Part shown: positions 32,571-40,247 of the stretch, piece after piece
How the letters are laid out: every line of letters starts with the position of its first letter
How positions within the stretch are numbered: position 1 is the first letter of the stretch
Source: JACDER01 sp963842575
GTDB taxonomy: Bacteria; Actinomycetota; Thermoleophilia; Gaiellales; Gaiellaceae
NCBI GenBank assembly: GCA_963842575.1
Contig: CAWJGS010000003.1
Coordinates: 1-64,000 of the forward strand
DNA length: 64,000 bases
Reading direction: 5' to 3'
Translations under genes and position numbers: made by a program
The notes under the pieces: generated by a model
What the model was told of the DNA's origin: nothing
What the model saw: only the letters and a program-made list of their open reading frames with translations
The model's database searches: none

Positions 32571-33617
32571 ATGGCAGTCGCGCGCGAAGCGGAGCCGGTC
32601 GGCTCGCTACGGGAGGTCAAGGAGGCAGGCCTCGACCGCGAGGACCTCCTCGGCATCTACCGCAACCTCCTGATCACGCGCGGCATCGAGGAGCGCGGGC
32701 ACATCCTCTACAAGCAGGGCAAGATTCCCGGCTCGTTCTACACGGGACGCGGGAACGAGGGTGCCTCGGTCGCGATCGCGACCGCGATGGGCCCCGACGA
32801 CGTCGGGACGCCGCTTCACCGCGACATGGGCGTCCACGTCACACGCGGTGTCGAGCCCTGGCGCATCCTTGCCCAGTACATGGGCCGCGCCGACGGGCCG
32901 ACCAAGGGCAGGGACGGCAACGTCCACATGGCCGACTCGAACCTCGGCCTGCTCGCCATGGTCAGCCATCTGCCCGCGATGCTGCCGGTCGCCGTCGGCT
33001 GCGCGCTCGCCTTCCGGATCAGGGAGGAGAAGCGCGTCGCGGTCGCGTGGTTCGGCGAAGGCGCCGCGGCCAGAGGCGACACGCATGAAGGGATGAACCT
33101 GGCCGGTGTCCGCCGGCTGCCCGTCGTCTTCATCTGCGACAACAACCAGTGGGCGTACTCGACGCCGACGCATCTCGGCTTTCCAACCGAGAACGTGGCC
33201 GACCGCGCCCAGGCCTACGGGTTCGAGGGCGTGGTCGTCGACGGCACCGACGTGCTCGCCGTCTACCGCGAGGCCAGACGGGCGATCGAGAAGGCGCGGG
33301 CGGGCGGCGGTCCGACGCTCATCGAGTCGGTCACGCTGCGGATGGAAGGGCACGCCGTCCACGACGACGCCTTCTACGTGCCCAAGGACATGTTCGAGGA
33401 GTGGGCCAAGAACGATCCGATCGAGCGCTTCCGAACCTGGCTGCGCGAGAACGCGGACATGTCCGACGAGGAGGAGGACGAGATCACCGGCGGCGTCAAG
33501 AAGGTCCTGAACGATGCGCTCCAGCGCGCCGACGAGTCGCCGCTGCCCGATCCGTCGAGCTTGACCGAAGGAGTCTTCGCCACCCCCGAAGAGCTGGACA
33601 CACCGCACCACAAGTAA
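32571..33617 (+). CDS. 2-oxoacid dehydrogenase E1 component, alpha subunit
   Basis: ThDP-dependent decarboxylase alpha subunit, 348 aa, of a pyruvate, acetoin or branched-chain 2-oxoacid dehydrogenase. The ThDP-Mg motif runs GEGAAARGD to CDNNQWAYS. SFYTGRGNEGASVAIA and HRDMGVHVTRG are the substrate and cofactor entry segments, and RMEGHAVHDDAFYV is the conserved phospho-loop region. It is the first gene of an E1alpha-E1beta-E2 operon with 1-bp coupling to E1beta. The real substrate cannot be told from sequence; branched-chain or pyruvate types are both possible. Confidence 0.92.
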   Translation: MAVAREAEPVGSLREVKEAGLDREDLLGIYRNLLITRGIEERGHILYKQGKIPGSFYTGRGNEGASVAIATAMGPDDVGTPLHRDMGVHVTRGVEPWRILAQYMGRADGPTKGRDGNVHMADSNLGLLAMVSHLPAMLPVAVGCALAFRIREEKRVAVAWFGEGAAARGDTHEGMNLAGVRRLPVVFICDNNQWAYSTPTHLGFPTENVADRAQAYGFEGVVVDGTDVLAVYREARRAIEKARAGGGPTLIESVTLRMEGHAVHDDAFYVPKDMFEEWAKNDPIERFRTWLRENADMSDEEEDEITGGVKKVLNDALQRADESPLPDPSSLTEGVFATPEELDTPHHK

Positions 33618-34591
33618 TGGCCGAGAAGACCTACCTGCAGGCGATCTCCGACGGTCTCCGCCAGGAGATGCAGCACGACAAGCGCGTTTTCGTCATCGGC
33701 GAGGACGTCGGCGTGTACGGCGGGGCCTTCAAGGTCACGCTCGGCTTCCAGGAGGAGTTCGGCCCGTGGCGCGTGATCGACGCGCCGCTCTCCGAGACCG
33801 CGATCGTCGCCGGCTGCACCGGCGCCGCGATCATGGGCATGCGCCCCGTTGCGGAGATGCAGTTCGCCGACTTCATCTCCTGCGCGTGGGACCACCTCGT
33901 CACCGTGGCGGCCAAGCAGCGCTACCGCGCGGGGACACCGGTGCCGATCACCGTCCGCCTGCCTTCCGGCGGCGGCTTCTCGGGCGGGCCGTTCCACTCA
34001 CAGAACCCGGAGAGCTCCTTCGCGCACATCTCCGGCCTCAAGATCGTCTGCCCGGCCACGCCGGAGGACGCCAAGGGCCTCCTCGCGAGCGCGATCCAGG
34101 ATCCGAACCCGTGCCTCTACTTCGAGCACAAGCACCTGTACCGCCGGATCAAGGCCGAGGTTCCGGACGAGCGCTACACGACGCCGTTCGGCAAGGCCCG
34201 GATGCACCGCGAAGGCAGCGACATCTCCGTCATCACCTGGGGCGCGATGGTGTACACCGCGGACGAGGCGGCCAAGCAGCTCGAGAGCGAGGGCCTTTCG
34301 GTCGAGATCCTCGACCTGCGCACGCTCATCCCGTGGGACAAGGACGCCGTCCTCGAGTCCGCGGGCAAGACCTCGAAGGTGCTCGTCCTGCACGAGGACA
34401 CGCGCACCGGCGGCTTCGGCGCGGAGATCGCCGCGACGATCGCCGAGGAGGGCTTCGAGAACCTCGACGCGCCGGTGAAGCGGATCACCGCTCCCGACTG
34501 TCCCGTCCCGTTCTCCCCGCCGCTCGAGAAGGCGTTCATCCCGCAGGTCGAGGACGTCGTCGCCGGCTTGCGCGACCTCGCGGAGTACTAG
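33617..34591 (+). CDS. 2-oxoacid dehydrogenase E1 component, beta subunit
   Basis: Beta half of the E1 heterotetramer, 324 aa. AEKTYLQAISDGLRQEM opens the protein, then FVIGEDVGVYGGAFKVT, DAPLSETAIVAGCTGAAIMGMRPV and MQFADFISCAWDHLVTVAAKQRYR, all highly conserved. The C-terminal transketolase-like domain has DLRTLIPWDKDAVLESAGKT and HEDTRTGGFGAEIAA. The ATG at 33617 shares one base with the E1alpha TAA. The E2 gene follows after 2 bp. Confidence 0.95.
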   Translation: MAEKTYLQAISDGLRQEMQHDKRVFVIGEDVGVYGGAFKVTLGFQEEFGPWRVIDAPLSETAIVAGCTGAAIMGMRPVAEMQFADFISCAWDHLVTVAAKQRYRAGTPVPITVRLPSGGGFSGGPFHSQNPESSFAHISGLKIVCPATPEDAKGLLASAIQDPNPCLYFEHKHLYRRIKAEVPDERYTTPFGKARMHREGSDISVITWGAMVYTADEAAKQLESEGLSVEILDLRTLIPWDKDAVLESAGKTSKVLVLHEDTRTGGFGAEIAATIAEEGFENLDAPVKRITAPDCPVPFSPPLEKAFIPQVEDVVAGLRDLAEY

Positions 34592-34593
34592 GA

Positions 34594-35946
34594 ATGGCGA
34601 CCGACACAGCGATCGAAGTCGTCATGCCGCAGATGGGCGTCTCCGTGTCGGAGGGGACGATCACCAAGTGGCTGAAGAACGAGGGCGAGGAGATCGCGGC
34701 CGACGAGTCGCTGCTCGAGATCTCCACCGACAAGGTGGACACCGAAGTGCCCAGTCCCGGATCGGGCGTCCTGCTGCAGATCCTCGTCCCCGAGGGCGAG
34801 ACCGTGGACGTGGGGACGAAGCTCGCCGTCATCGGCCCCGCCGGCTCGGCGCCTCCCGCGCCGGCCGCCGAGGAGCCGAAGGAGGAGGCGCCGGCGACGC
34901 CCGCTCCCGAGCCTGAACCGGCTCCGGCTCCGCAGGCCGCCGCTCCCGCGGAACCGGCCCCCGCTCCGCCTACCGACGGCGCCGCAGACGGCAAGACCTT
35001 CGTCTCGCCCGTCGTGGCCCGGATCGCAGCGGAGCACGGAGTGGACGTGAGCGCCGTCCCCGGCACCGGCCGCGGCGGCCGCGTGACCAAGAAGGACATC
35101 CTCGGCTACATCGAGGGCGGCGCGCCCGCCGCTCCGGCCCCCGCCGAAGCTCCCGCGGCCCCGGCCGCAGCGCCTGCGGAAGCGCCGGCGCCCGCACCCG
35201 CCGCGGCGCCCGCTGCTCCCGTCACGGCCGAGCAGGGCGAGTCGCTCGAGCCGATGAACGCGATGCGCAGGGGCATCGCCGAGCACATGCGCCGCTCGCT
35301 CGACACCGCGGCACACGTCACGAGCGCGATCGAGGTGGACATGTCGCAGATCGTCGCCATCCGCTCGAAGCTCAAGAACGACTACCAGAGCAAGTTCGGC
35401 GTGAACCCGACCTATCTGATCTTCGTCGCGCGCGCCGCAACGGACACGCTGCTCGACTACCCGTGGATCAACGGCGAGATCCGCGGCGACCAGATCGTCA
35501 CGCGCAACTACGTCAACCTCGGCTTCGCCGTCGAGCTGGCGGACGGGAAGGGCCTGATCGTCCCCGTCGTCAAGAACGCCGAGGGGCTCAATCTCCTGGG
35601 GATGGCACGTGCCGTCACCGAGATCGCCGAGCGCGCGCGCAACAAGCAGCTGCTGCCGGACGACGTCCAGGGCGGAACGTTCACGATCACCAACCCGGGC
35701 GGCTACGGCACCTTCCACGGCACGCCGGTGATCAGCCAGCCGCAGGCGGCGATCCTCGGCACCTACGCCGTCGTCAAGCGCCCGTGGGTCGTCCAGGACG
35801 AGCTCGGCCAGGACGTGATCGCGATCCGGCCGATCATGAACCTGACGCTGACCTATGACCACCGGCTCGTGGACGGCGCGCTCGCGGGCCGCTTCCTGCG
35901 CGATCTGCGCGAGAAGCTCGAGAGCTGGGGCGAGGACAAGTACTAG
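34594..35946 (+). CDS. 2-oxoacid dehydrogenase E2 component (lipoyl acyltransferase)
   Basis: A 450-residue E2: N-terminal lipoyl domain with the lipoylated K47 in EISTDKVDTEV; an Ala-Pro-rich linker (about residues 86-130); an E1/E3-binding domain VSPVVARIAAEHGVDVSAVPGTGRGGRV with KKDIL (about 135-170); a second Ala-Pro linker; and the acyltransferase core ending in DHRLVDG (H423, D427), the catalytic motif. It forms the core of the complex; the E3 dihydrolipoyl dehydrogenase is not in this window. lipB and lipA, needed to make its cofactor, lie 3 and 9 kb downstream. Confidence 0.96.
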   Translation: MATDTAIEVVMPQMGVSVSEGTITKWLKNEGEEIAADESLLEISTDKVDTEVPSPGSGVLLQILVPEGETVDVGTKLAVIGPAGSAPPAPAAEEPKEEAPATPAPEPEPAPAPQAAAPAEPAPAPPTDGAADGKTFVSPVVARIAAEHGVDVSAVPGTGRGGRVTKKDILGYIEGGAPAAPAPAEAPAAPAAAPAEAPAPAPAAAPAAPVTAEQGESLEPMNAMRRGIAEHMRRSLDTAAHVTSAIEVDMSQIVAIRSKLKNDYQSKFGVNPTYLIFVARAATDTLLDYPWINGEIRGDQIVTRNYVNLGFAVELADGKGLIVPVVKNAEGLNLLGMARAVTEIAERARNKQLLPDDVQGGTFTITNPGGYGTFHGTPVISQPQAAILGTYAVVKRPWVVQDELGQDVIAIRPIMNLTLTYDHRLVDGALAGRFLRDLREKLESWGEDKY

Positions 35947-36359
35947 TGCAGCGCATCATCCCGATGATCGGGTACGAGGACCCGGCGTCGGCGATCGAGT
36001 TCCTGAGCGAGCGCGTTCGGCTTCGAGGAGGACGAGTCGGAGCGCTACACCGAGCCGGACGGCCGCATCACGCACGCCCAGCTGTCGCTGGGCGAGGCCA
36101 CGATCATGCTGGCGAATCCGACTCCCGAGTACCGCTCGCCGAAGTCGCATCGGGCGAGTGCGAGCAGACCGCGCGGATGTACGACAACCCGTGGGTGATC
36201 GACGGGAATCTCGTTGACGTCGACGACGTGGACGCGCACTGCGAGCGGGCGCGGGCAGCCGGCGCGACCATCCTGCGTGAGCCCGCGGATCCCGGCATTG
36301 GCCATCGGCTGTACTCGGCGGAGGACCTCGAAGGCCACCGCTGGATGTTCAGCGACTGA
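35946..36359 (+). CDS. VOC-family protein, two compensating frameshifts
   Basis: Glyoxalase/bleomycin-resistance-like protein: frame one gives QRIIPMIGYEDPASAIEFLSE. Frame two (from about 36010) gives AFGFEEDESERYTEPDGRITHAQLSLGEATIMLANPTPEY. Frame one resumes near 36150 with MYDNPWVIDGNLVDVDDVDAHCERARAAGATILREP and GHRWMF. Together they make one complete VOC module of about 137 residues. GTG start at 35946 overlapping the E2 stop by one base. Two single-base errors in one 414-bp gene point to sequence error. Confidence 0.7.
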   Translation: MQRIIPMIGYEDPASAIEFLSERVRLRGGRVGALHRAGRPHHARPAVAGRGHDHAGESDSRVPLAEVASGECEQTARMYDNPWVIDGNLVDVDDVDAHCERARAAGATILREPADPGIGHRLYSAEDLEGHRWMFSD

Positions 36360-37223
36360 GTGTCGTCGCTTCCCTGGGACGACGGCGGCTGGTTCGACGA
36401 CGCAGCTGCCTGGATCGAAGCGCGCGTCGAGCGCCGCGGCGAGCTGGAGCTGCTGCGGACGCGCCCGTGGTCGGCGCTGATCCGCGTCCCCACCTCAGAG
36501 GGCAACGCGTGGTTCAAGGAAACCGCGCCGGTGACGAGATTCGAGTCCGCGCTGACCGAGCGTCTGCTCGCGCTGCGCCCCGACCGCATCCCCCGCGTGA
36601 TCGCCTCCGAGGAGACGCGCATGCTCACCGCGGACGCGGGGCCTTCCCTGCGCGTGCTCGCCGAGCGGGGAGCAGCCACACCGCCGTGGGAAGAGATCCT
36701 CGCCCTGTATGCCGAGCTCCAGATCGAGACTGCGGACGCCGTCGACGAGCTGCTCGCTCTCGGCGTCCCCGACAGCCGGCCCGAGACGCTCGGTCACGCC
36801 GTCGACGGACCGCTGCCGCTGACGCTGATCCACGAGGAAGTACACGACGGGAACGTGCACGTGCGCGACGGGCAGCCCGTCTTCATCGACTGGGCCGAAG
36901 CGTCGATCTCGCACCCGTTCGCCGGAATGACGAACACGCTGCGGATCGTGAGCTGGCGCGCGGGGTGGGACCCCGGGAGCCCCGACGTGCTCGCGCTGCG
37001 CGACGCGTACCTGGATACGTGGACGGAGTTCGCGCCGCTCGACGAGCTGCGTGCGATCTTCACGGAGGCCTATGCGCTTGGCGCGCTTGCGCGGTCGAAG
37101 AGTTGGGAGCGCCTGCTCGAGCCGCTCTCGCCGCCGGCGCGCGAGGACTACCCGCACAACATCGAAGCGTGGCGCGAGATCTACGGGAAGGCCGCCGGGC
37201 CGGGCGCCAGCCTGGGCGCATAG
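36360..37223 (+). CDS. aminoglycoside phosphotransferase-fold protein, atypical catalytic loop
   Basis: A 287-residue protein of the APH/choline-kinase fold: ATP-site lysine region NAWFKETAPVTRFESALTERLL, the loop LIHEEVHDGNVHV (residues 157-168) and the metal-binding VFIDWAEASISHPF (D177). In active family members the loop reads H-G-D; here it is H158-E-E160, so the catalytic Asp is replaced by Glu. Kinase activity is therefore uncertain. GTG start at 36360 directly after the VOC stop. No resistance function is implied. Confidence 0.82.
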   Translation: MSSLPWDDGGWFDDAAAWIEARVERRGELELLRTRPWSALIRVPTSEGNAWFKETAPVTRFESALTERLLALRPDRIPRVIASEETRMLTADAGPSLRVLAERGAATPPWEEILALYAELQIETADAVDELLALGVPDSRPETLGHAVDGPLPLTLIHEEVHDGNVHVRDGQPVFIDWAEASISHPFAGMTNTLRIVSWRAGWDPGSPDVLALRDAYLDTWTEFAPLDELRAIFTEAYALGALARSKSWERLLEPLSPPAREDYPHNIEAWREIYGKAAGPGASLGA

Positions 37224-37297
37224 GCCGTACGCCGCTTCCGCCGCGGCGTCAGGCGATCACGAGGCGCAGCCCGCGCACGCGAAACAGCGAAACGGTC

Positions 37298-37329
37298 TTG
37301 CAATCCGTACCGAGGTACGGGTTTACACT
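37298..37329 (+). promoter_or_regulatory. MerR-type promoter with 20-bp spacer and operator dyad
   Basis: TTGCAA (-35, 37298-37303) and TACACT (-10, 37324-37329) are separated by 20 bp, the over-long spacing used by MerR-family activators. The spacer holds a perfect dyad CCGTACC-GA-GGTACGG (37305-37320). The -10 ends 7 bp before the ATG of the MerR gene, so the transcript would start at or next to the start codon, nearly leaderless. It fits autoregulation. Confidence 0.72.
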
Positions 37330-37336
37330 AAGGGAC

Positions 37337-38503
37337 ATGCGGATCGGAGACGTGGCCGAGCGGGCCGGCGTGAACGTCGAGACGCTGCGCTACTACGAGC
37401 GCCGCGGCCTGCTGCCAGAGCCGTTCCGCAGTCCGGGCGGGCATCGCGACTACGACGAGGACACTGTCCGGTTCGTGCGCGCCGTCAAGGAGGCCCAGAC
37501 ACTTGGCTTCTCGCTCTCGGAGATCGAGGAGTACATGAATCTCACGCGCCGCGCGCCTTCGCGGGCGCCGGAGGAAGCGCGCGAGCGGCTGACAGGGAAG
37601 CTCGAGGAGATCGATCGCAAGCTCGCCGTCCTGCGCCGGATGCGCGCGGGCGTCGAGCGCGCGCTGTACGAGCGCTGGAGCTCGGTCGACAGCAGCACCT
37701 CGGCCGCGGCGTACCTCGCCCGCGCCGGCCGCGAGCCGGTGGGCGAGCCGCTGCACGTCACGAACGGCGAGTCGGCGGCGAGCACATTGCGGGAGACGGG
37801 CCTCGAGGGAGTCGTACTCTCCTGGGACGACGTCCTGCACGTCGGACCGCTCGCCTTCGATCCCGCCGAGTCGCGCCGCGTGCGTTCCCGGTTCCTCGCG
37901 GAGCAGGGCTGGGGAGACGCGTCCGCTATCGAGGCTGAGCTCGAGCGCCGCGACGAGTTGCTCGCGCGCGCCGAGCGCGTCGTCCTCTGGTTCGAGCACG
38001 ACGTCGTCGACCAGCTCCAGCTCCTCCAGGTCCTCTCGCAACTCGAGCCCGGCACCGAGGCCGAGCTCGTCCAGACGGACGTCTACCTCGGCTCGCTCGA
38101 GGCGAGCGAGCTCGAGGCGCTCGCGCCTGCGCCGATCGACGACGCCACGGTCGACGCGGCCCGCGCGGCCTGGCGCGCCGTCGTCGCGGGCGATCTCGAC
38201 CTGGACGTTCCGGAGCTTCCGTATCTCGGATCCGCCCTTCGGCGGTTCGCGGAAGAGCCGGCGCGGACAAAGCGGCAGCTCCTCGACGCGGTGGCGGACG
38301 GCCCGCGCACGGCGGTCCAGCTCTTCCTCGCGAACCAGGAGCAGGAGGAGGCGATCTTCCTCGGCGACACGTGGGCCTACCTCTTCCTGTACGAGCTCTG
38401 GGAGGAGGGGAAGCTCGCGCCGGTGGGCGGAGGGCCGATGCCGCTGCCGCCGCCGCGCGGCGACGCAGCTACATTCGCTTCGACGATGCTGGAGGCCCGC
38501 TGA
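37337..38503 (+). CDS. MerR-family regulator fused to a DUF1835-like domain
   Basis: A 388-residue fusion. Residues 1-70 are a MerR winged helix (MRIGDVAERAGVNVETLRYYERRGLLPEPFR, GGHRDYDEDTVRFVRAVK). Residues 76-115 are the dimerisation coiled coil. From about 137 a second domain reads GEPLHVTNGESAASTLRETG, VVLSWDDVLHVGPLAF and VVLWFEHDVVDQLQLLQVL, the pattern of DUF1835. No cysteine metal site is present, so the signal is not a thiophilic metal. The domain has a Rossmann-like look. Overlaps the SnoaL-like gene by one base. Confidence 0.85.
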   Translation: MRIGDVAERAGVNVETLRYYERRGLLPEPFRSPGGHRDYDEDTVRFVRAVKEAQTLGFSLSEIEEYMNLTRRAPSRAPEEARERLTGKLEEIDRKLAVLRRMRAGVERALYERWSSVDSSTSAAAYLARAGREPVGEPLHVTNGESAASTLRETGLEGVVLSWDDVLHVGPLAFDPAESRRVRSRFLAEQGWGDASAIEAELERRDELLARAERVVLWFEHDVVDQLQLLQVLSQLEPGTEAELVQTDVYLGSLEASELEALAPAPIDDATVDAARAAWRAVVAGDLDLDVPELPYLGSALRRFAEEPARTKRQLLDAVADGPRTAVQLFLANQEQEEAIFLGDTWAYLFLYELWEEGKLAPVGGGPMPLPPPRGDAATFASTMLEAR

Positions 38504-38892
38504 TGGACACGGCCGAGGCAGCCCGGCGCTGGGCGGCGGAATGGCAGCGCGCCTGGACGGAGCACGATCCCGACCGGGTGGCCGCGCTGTACGCCCAGGA
38601 TGCGATCTTCCGCACGTCGCCGTTCCGCGAGCCGCAGGATCCCCGTGCGTACAGCGAGTGGGCCTTTTCCGACGAGGACTCGGCGGAGGTCCGCTTCGGC
38701 GAGCCGGTGGCGGTGAGCGGAGACAGGGCGGTCGTCGAGTGGTGGACGGTCGCGAGGGCGGGCGAGGCAGAGCTGACGCTCGCCGGCGTGTCCCTCCTTC
38801 GCTTCGACGGTGCCGGGATGGTTGTCGAAGAGCACGGGTACTGGAACGAGGAGCCCGGACCGCACGAGCCCTTCGAAGGCTGGGGGCGTTGA
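38503..38892 (+). CDS. SnoaL/NTF2-like protein
   Basis: A 129-residue cone-shaped alpha+beta fold: DTAEAARRWAAEWQRAWTEHDPDRVAALYAQDAIFRTSPF is the standard NTF2-like opening, followed by strands VAVSGDRAVVEWWTVAR and SLLRFDGAGMVVEEHGYW. The fold binds small ligands or acts as an isomerase; no substrate can be named. The ATG shares a base with the MerR-gene TGA, and lipB begins inside its stop (TTGA), so the three are coupled. Confidence 0.82.
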   Translation: MDTAEAARRWAAEWQRAWTEHDPDRVAALYAQDAIFRTSPFREPQDPRAYSEWAFSDEDSAEVRFGEPVAVSGDRAVVEWWTVARAGEAELTLAGVSLLRFDGAGMVVEEHGYWNEEPGPHEPFEGWGR

Positions 38893-39566
38893 GAGGCGAG
38901 GTCGTCCAGCTCGGCCGGATCGGCTACGAGGAAGCCTGGGAGCTGCAGCGCGCAGTCGCGGACGACGTCCTCGCCGGGACGCGCCCCGACACAGTGCTGT
39001 TCCTCGAGCATCCGCCCGTGATCACCCTCGGCCGCCGCGCCGAGGACGGCGAGCTCCACCTTCCCGCCGCCGCCGACGTCGAGGTGGTCGAGACCGACCG
39101 CGGCGGCAAGTCCACCTTTCACGGGCCGGGTCAGCTCGTCTGCTATCCGATCCTCGACCTGAACCGGCACGGCCGCGACGTCCGCAAGTACTGCCGCGAC
39201 CTGGAGGAGGCGATCATCCGCACCGCAGCGCCCTTCGGCCTCGAGGCGACGCGTATCGAAGGGCTCACGGGCGTGTGGCTCGAGAGCCCGCCGCGGAAGA
39301 TCGCCTCCATCGGCGTGCACATCTCACGCTGGGTGACGACGCACGGCTACGCCCTCAACGTCGACCTCGACCCCGCGCCCTTCACCGACTGGATCACGGC
39401 CTGCGGGCTGGAGGATGCGGCCTTCACCACGATCGCGCGCGAGCTCGGCCGGCCGGTCTCGCTGGACGAGGTCAGGCCCCACGCGGCCGCCGCGATCGCC
39501 GAGGTCTTCGAGCTAGAGCTCGGGGAGCCAGCCCTCGCGGTAAGGGACGCGAGCCCGGCCGGTTGA
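38889..39566 (+). CDS. lipB: octanoyltransferase LipB
   Basis: Transfers octanoate from acyl carrier protein to lipoyl domains, the first step of lipoate synthesis. 225 aa from a TTG at 38889. Conserved: FLEHPPVITLGRRAED, the RGGKSTFHGPGQLVCYPILDL block, K137 in PPRKIASIGVHISRWVTTHG and the catalytic C172 in WITACGLEDAAFTT. It works with LipA at 45.1 kb and the lipoylated E2 at 34.6 kb. The 3' end overlaps the convergent cupin gene by 54 bp. Confidence 0.95.
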   Translation: MRGEVVQLGRIGYEEAWELQRAVADDVLAGTRPDTVLFLEHPPVITLGRRAEDGELHLPAAADVEVVETDRGGKSTFHGPGQLVCYPILDLNRHGRDVRKYCRDLEEAIIRTAAPFGLEATRIEGLTGVWLESPPRKIASIGVHISRWVTTHGYALNVDLDPAPFTDWITACGLEDAAFTTIARELGRPVSLDEVRPHAAAAIAEVFELELGEPALAVRDASPAG

Positions 39567-40001
39567 GCGCGGCGGCACGCGCTCGTCCTCCAGGTACTCG
39601 ATGCCCTTCCGGGGCAGCCCGCGCCGGCCCACGGCGAGAACGACCGACGGCCCCTTGCCCGCACCGAGCACGGCGTGGGCCGTTCCCGGCGGGCAGTGGA
39701 AGTAGTCCCATGCGCGTAGCTGAACCTCTTCGCCCTCGACGATCGCCAGGCACTCGCCGGCGAGGACGAGGAAACCCTCTTGCGCGGCCTCGCGGTGGTA
39801 GGCGCCGATCGCCTGCCCCGGCTCGAGAACGCTGATGTTGACGCCGAGCTGCGGAAACGGCTTCTTCCCTTCGAAGTTGCAGTAGAAGCCGAACGGTCCG
39901 GTGTCGTTCCACCGCTCCTCGCGCGCGCTGACCACGAACCAGCCGCGCTCGTCGTGAACGAGGCCGTACTTGGTCGTACGCGCGGCCGCTTCGGGGCTCA
40001 C
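39513..40001 (-). CDS. cupin-domain protein
   Basis: A 162-residue protein with a single cupin barrel. Motif 1 is GAYHREAAQEGFLVLAGE (H, E and E metal ligands), motif 2 is DYFHCPPGTAHAVLGAG (H). It may bind a metal and a small molecule, and PFGFYCNFEGKKPFPQLGVNI is an unusual N-terminal block. The start is taken as GTG at 40001 (SPEAAARTTKYGLVHDERGW). The frame stays open to an ATG at 40247 just after the giant gene's stop, but those 82 codons look like intergenic sequence. Confidence 0.75.
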   Translation of the reverse strand: MSPEAAARTTKYGLVHDERGWFVVSAREERWNDTGPFGFYCNFEGKKPFPQLGVNISVLEPGQAIGAYHREAAQEGFLVLAGECLAIVEGEEVQLRAWDYFHCPPGTAHAVLGAGKGPSVVLAVGRRGLPRKGIEYLEDERVPPRSTGRARVPYREGWLPEL

Positions 40002-40105
40002 GCGCCTAGAGTCGCACAGAACGGCTGAGCTTAGATGGGTGATGCCATGAGATCGCCGACTGCGGGGCGCGAGCTGGTGCGTCGGGGCGCTGCGGCGGAC
40101 GCTTG

Positions 40106-40177
40106 CCGATGCCGGAAGCATCGGTGAGCGGTCGACGCGGCGAAGCGCAGGCACGGTGGAGGCCGGCTCCGCCGGCC
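40106..40177 (-). terminator. two hairpins downstream of the giant gene
   Basis: GGCCGGC-TCC-GCCGGCC (40161-40177) and CCGATGC-CGGAA-GCATCGG (40106-40124) follow the giant gene's stop (40248) on the minus strand. Stems are 7 bp; neither has a clear T-tract. They may end its transcript. The 40002-40247 interval contains no other feature I can support. Confidence 0.35.
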
Positions 40178-40247
40178 GCAGCGTGCCGGAGCGGCCCAGG
40201 CGTGCCAGATCGCGCAGCCGCACGCGCGAGATCGTGGCATCAACCAT

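Noticed and set aside
40002..40247. Upstream extension of the cupin gene to an ATG at 40247
   Set aside because: The added residues have no fold-like pattern and the stretch holds hairpins suited to an intergenic region; the GTG at 40001 fits better, though not proven.
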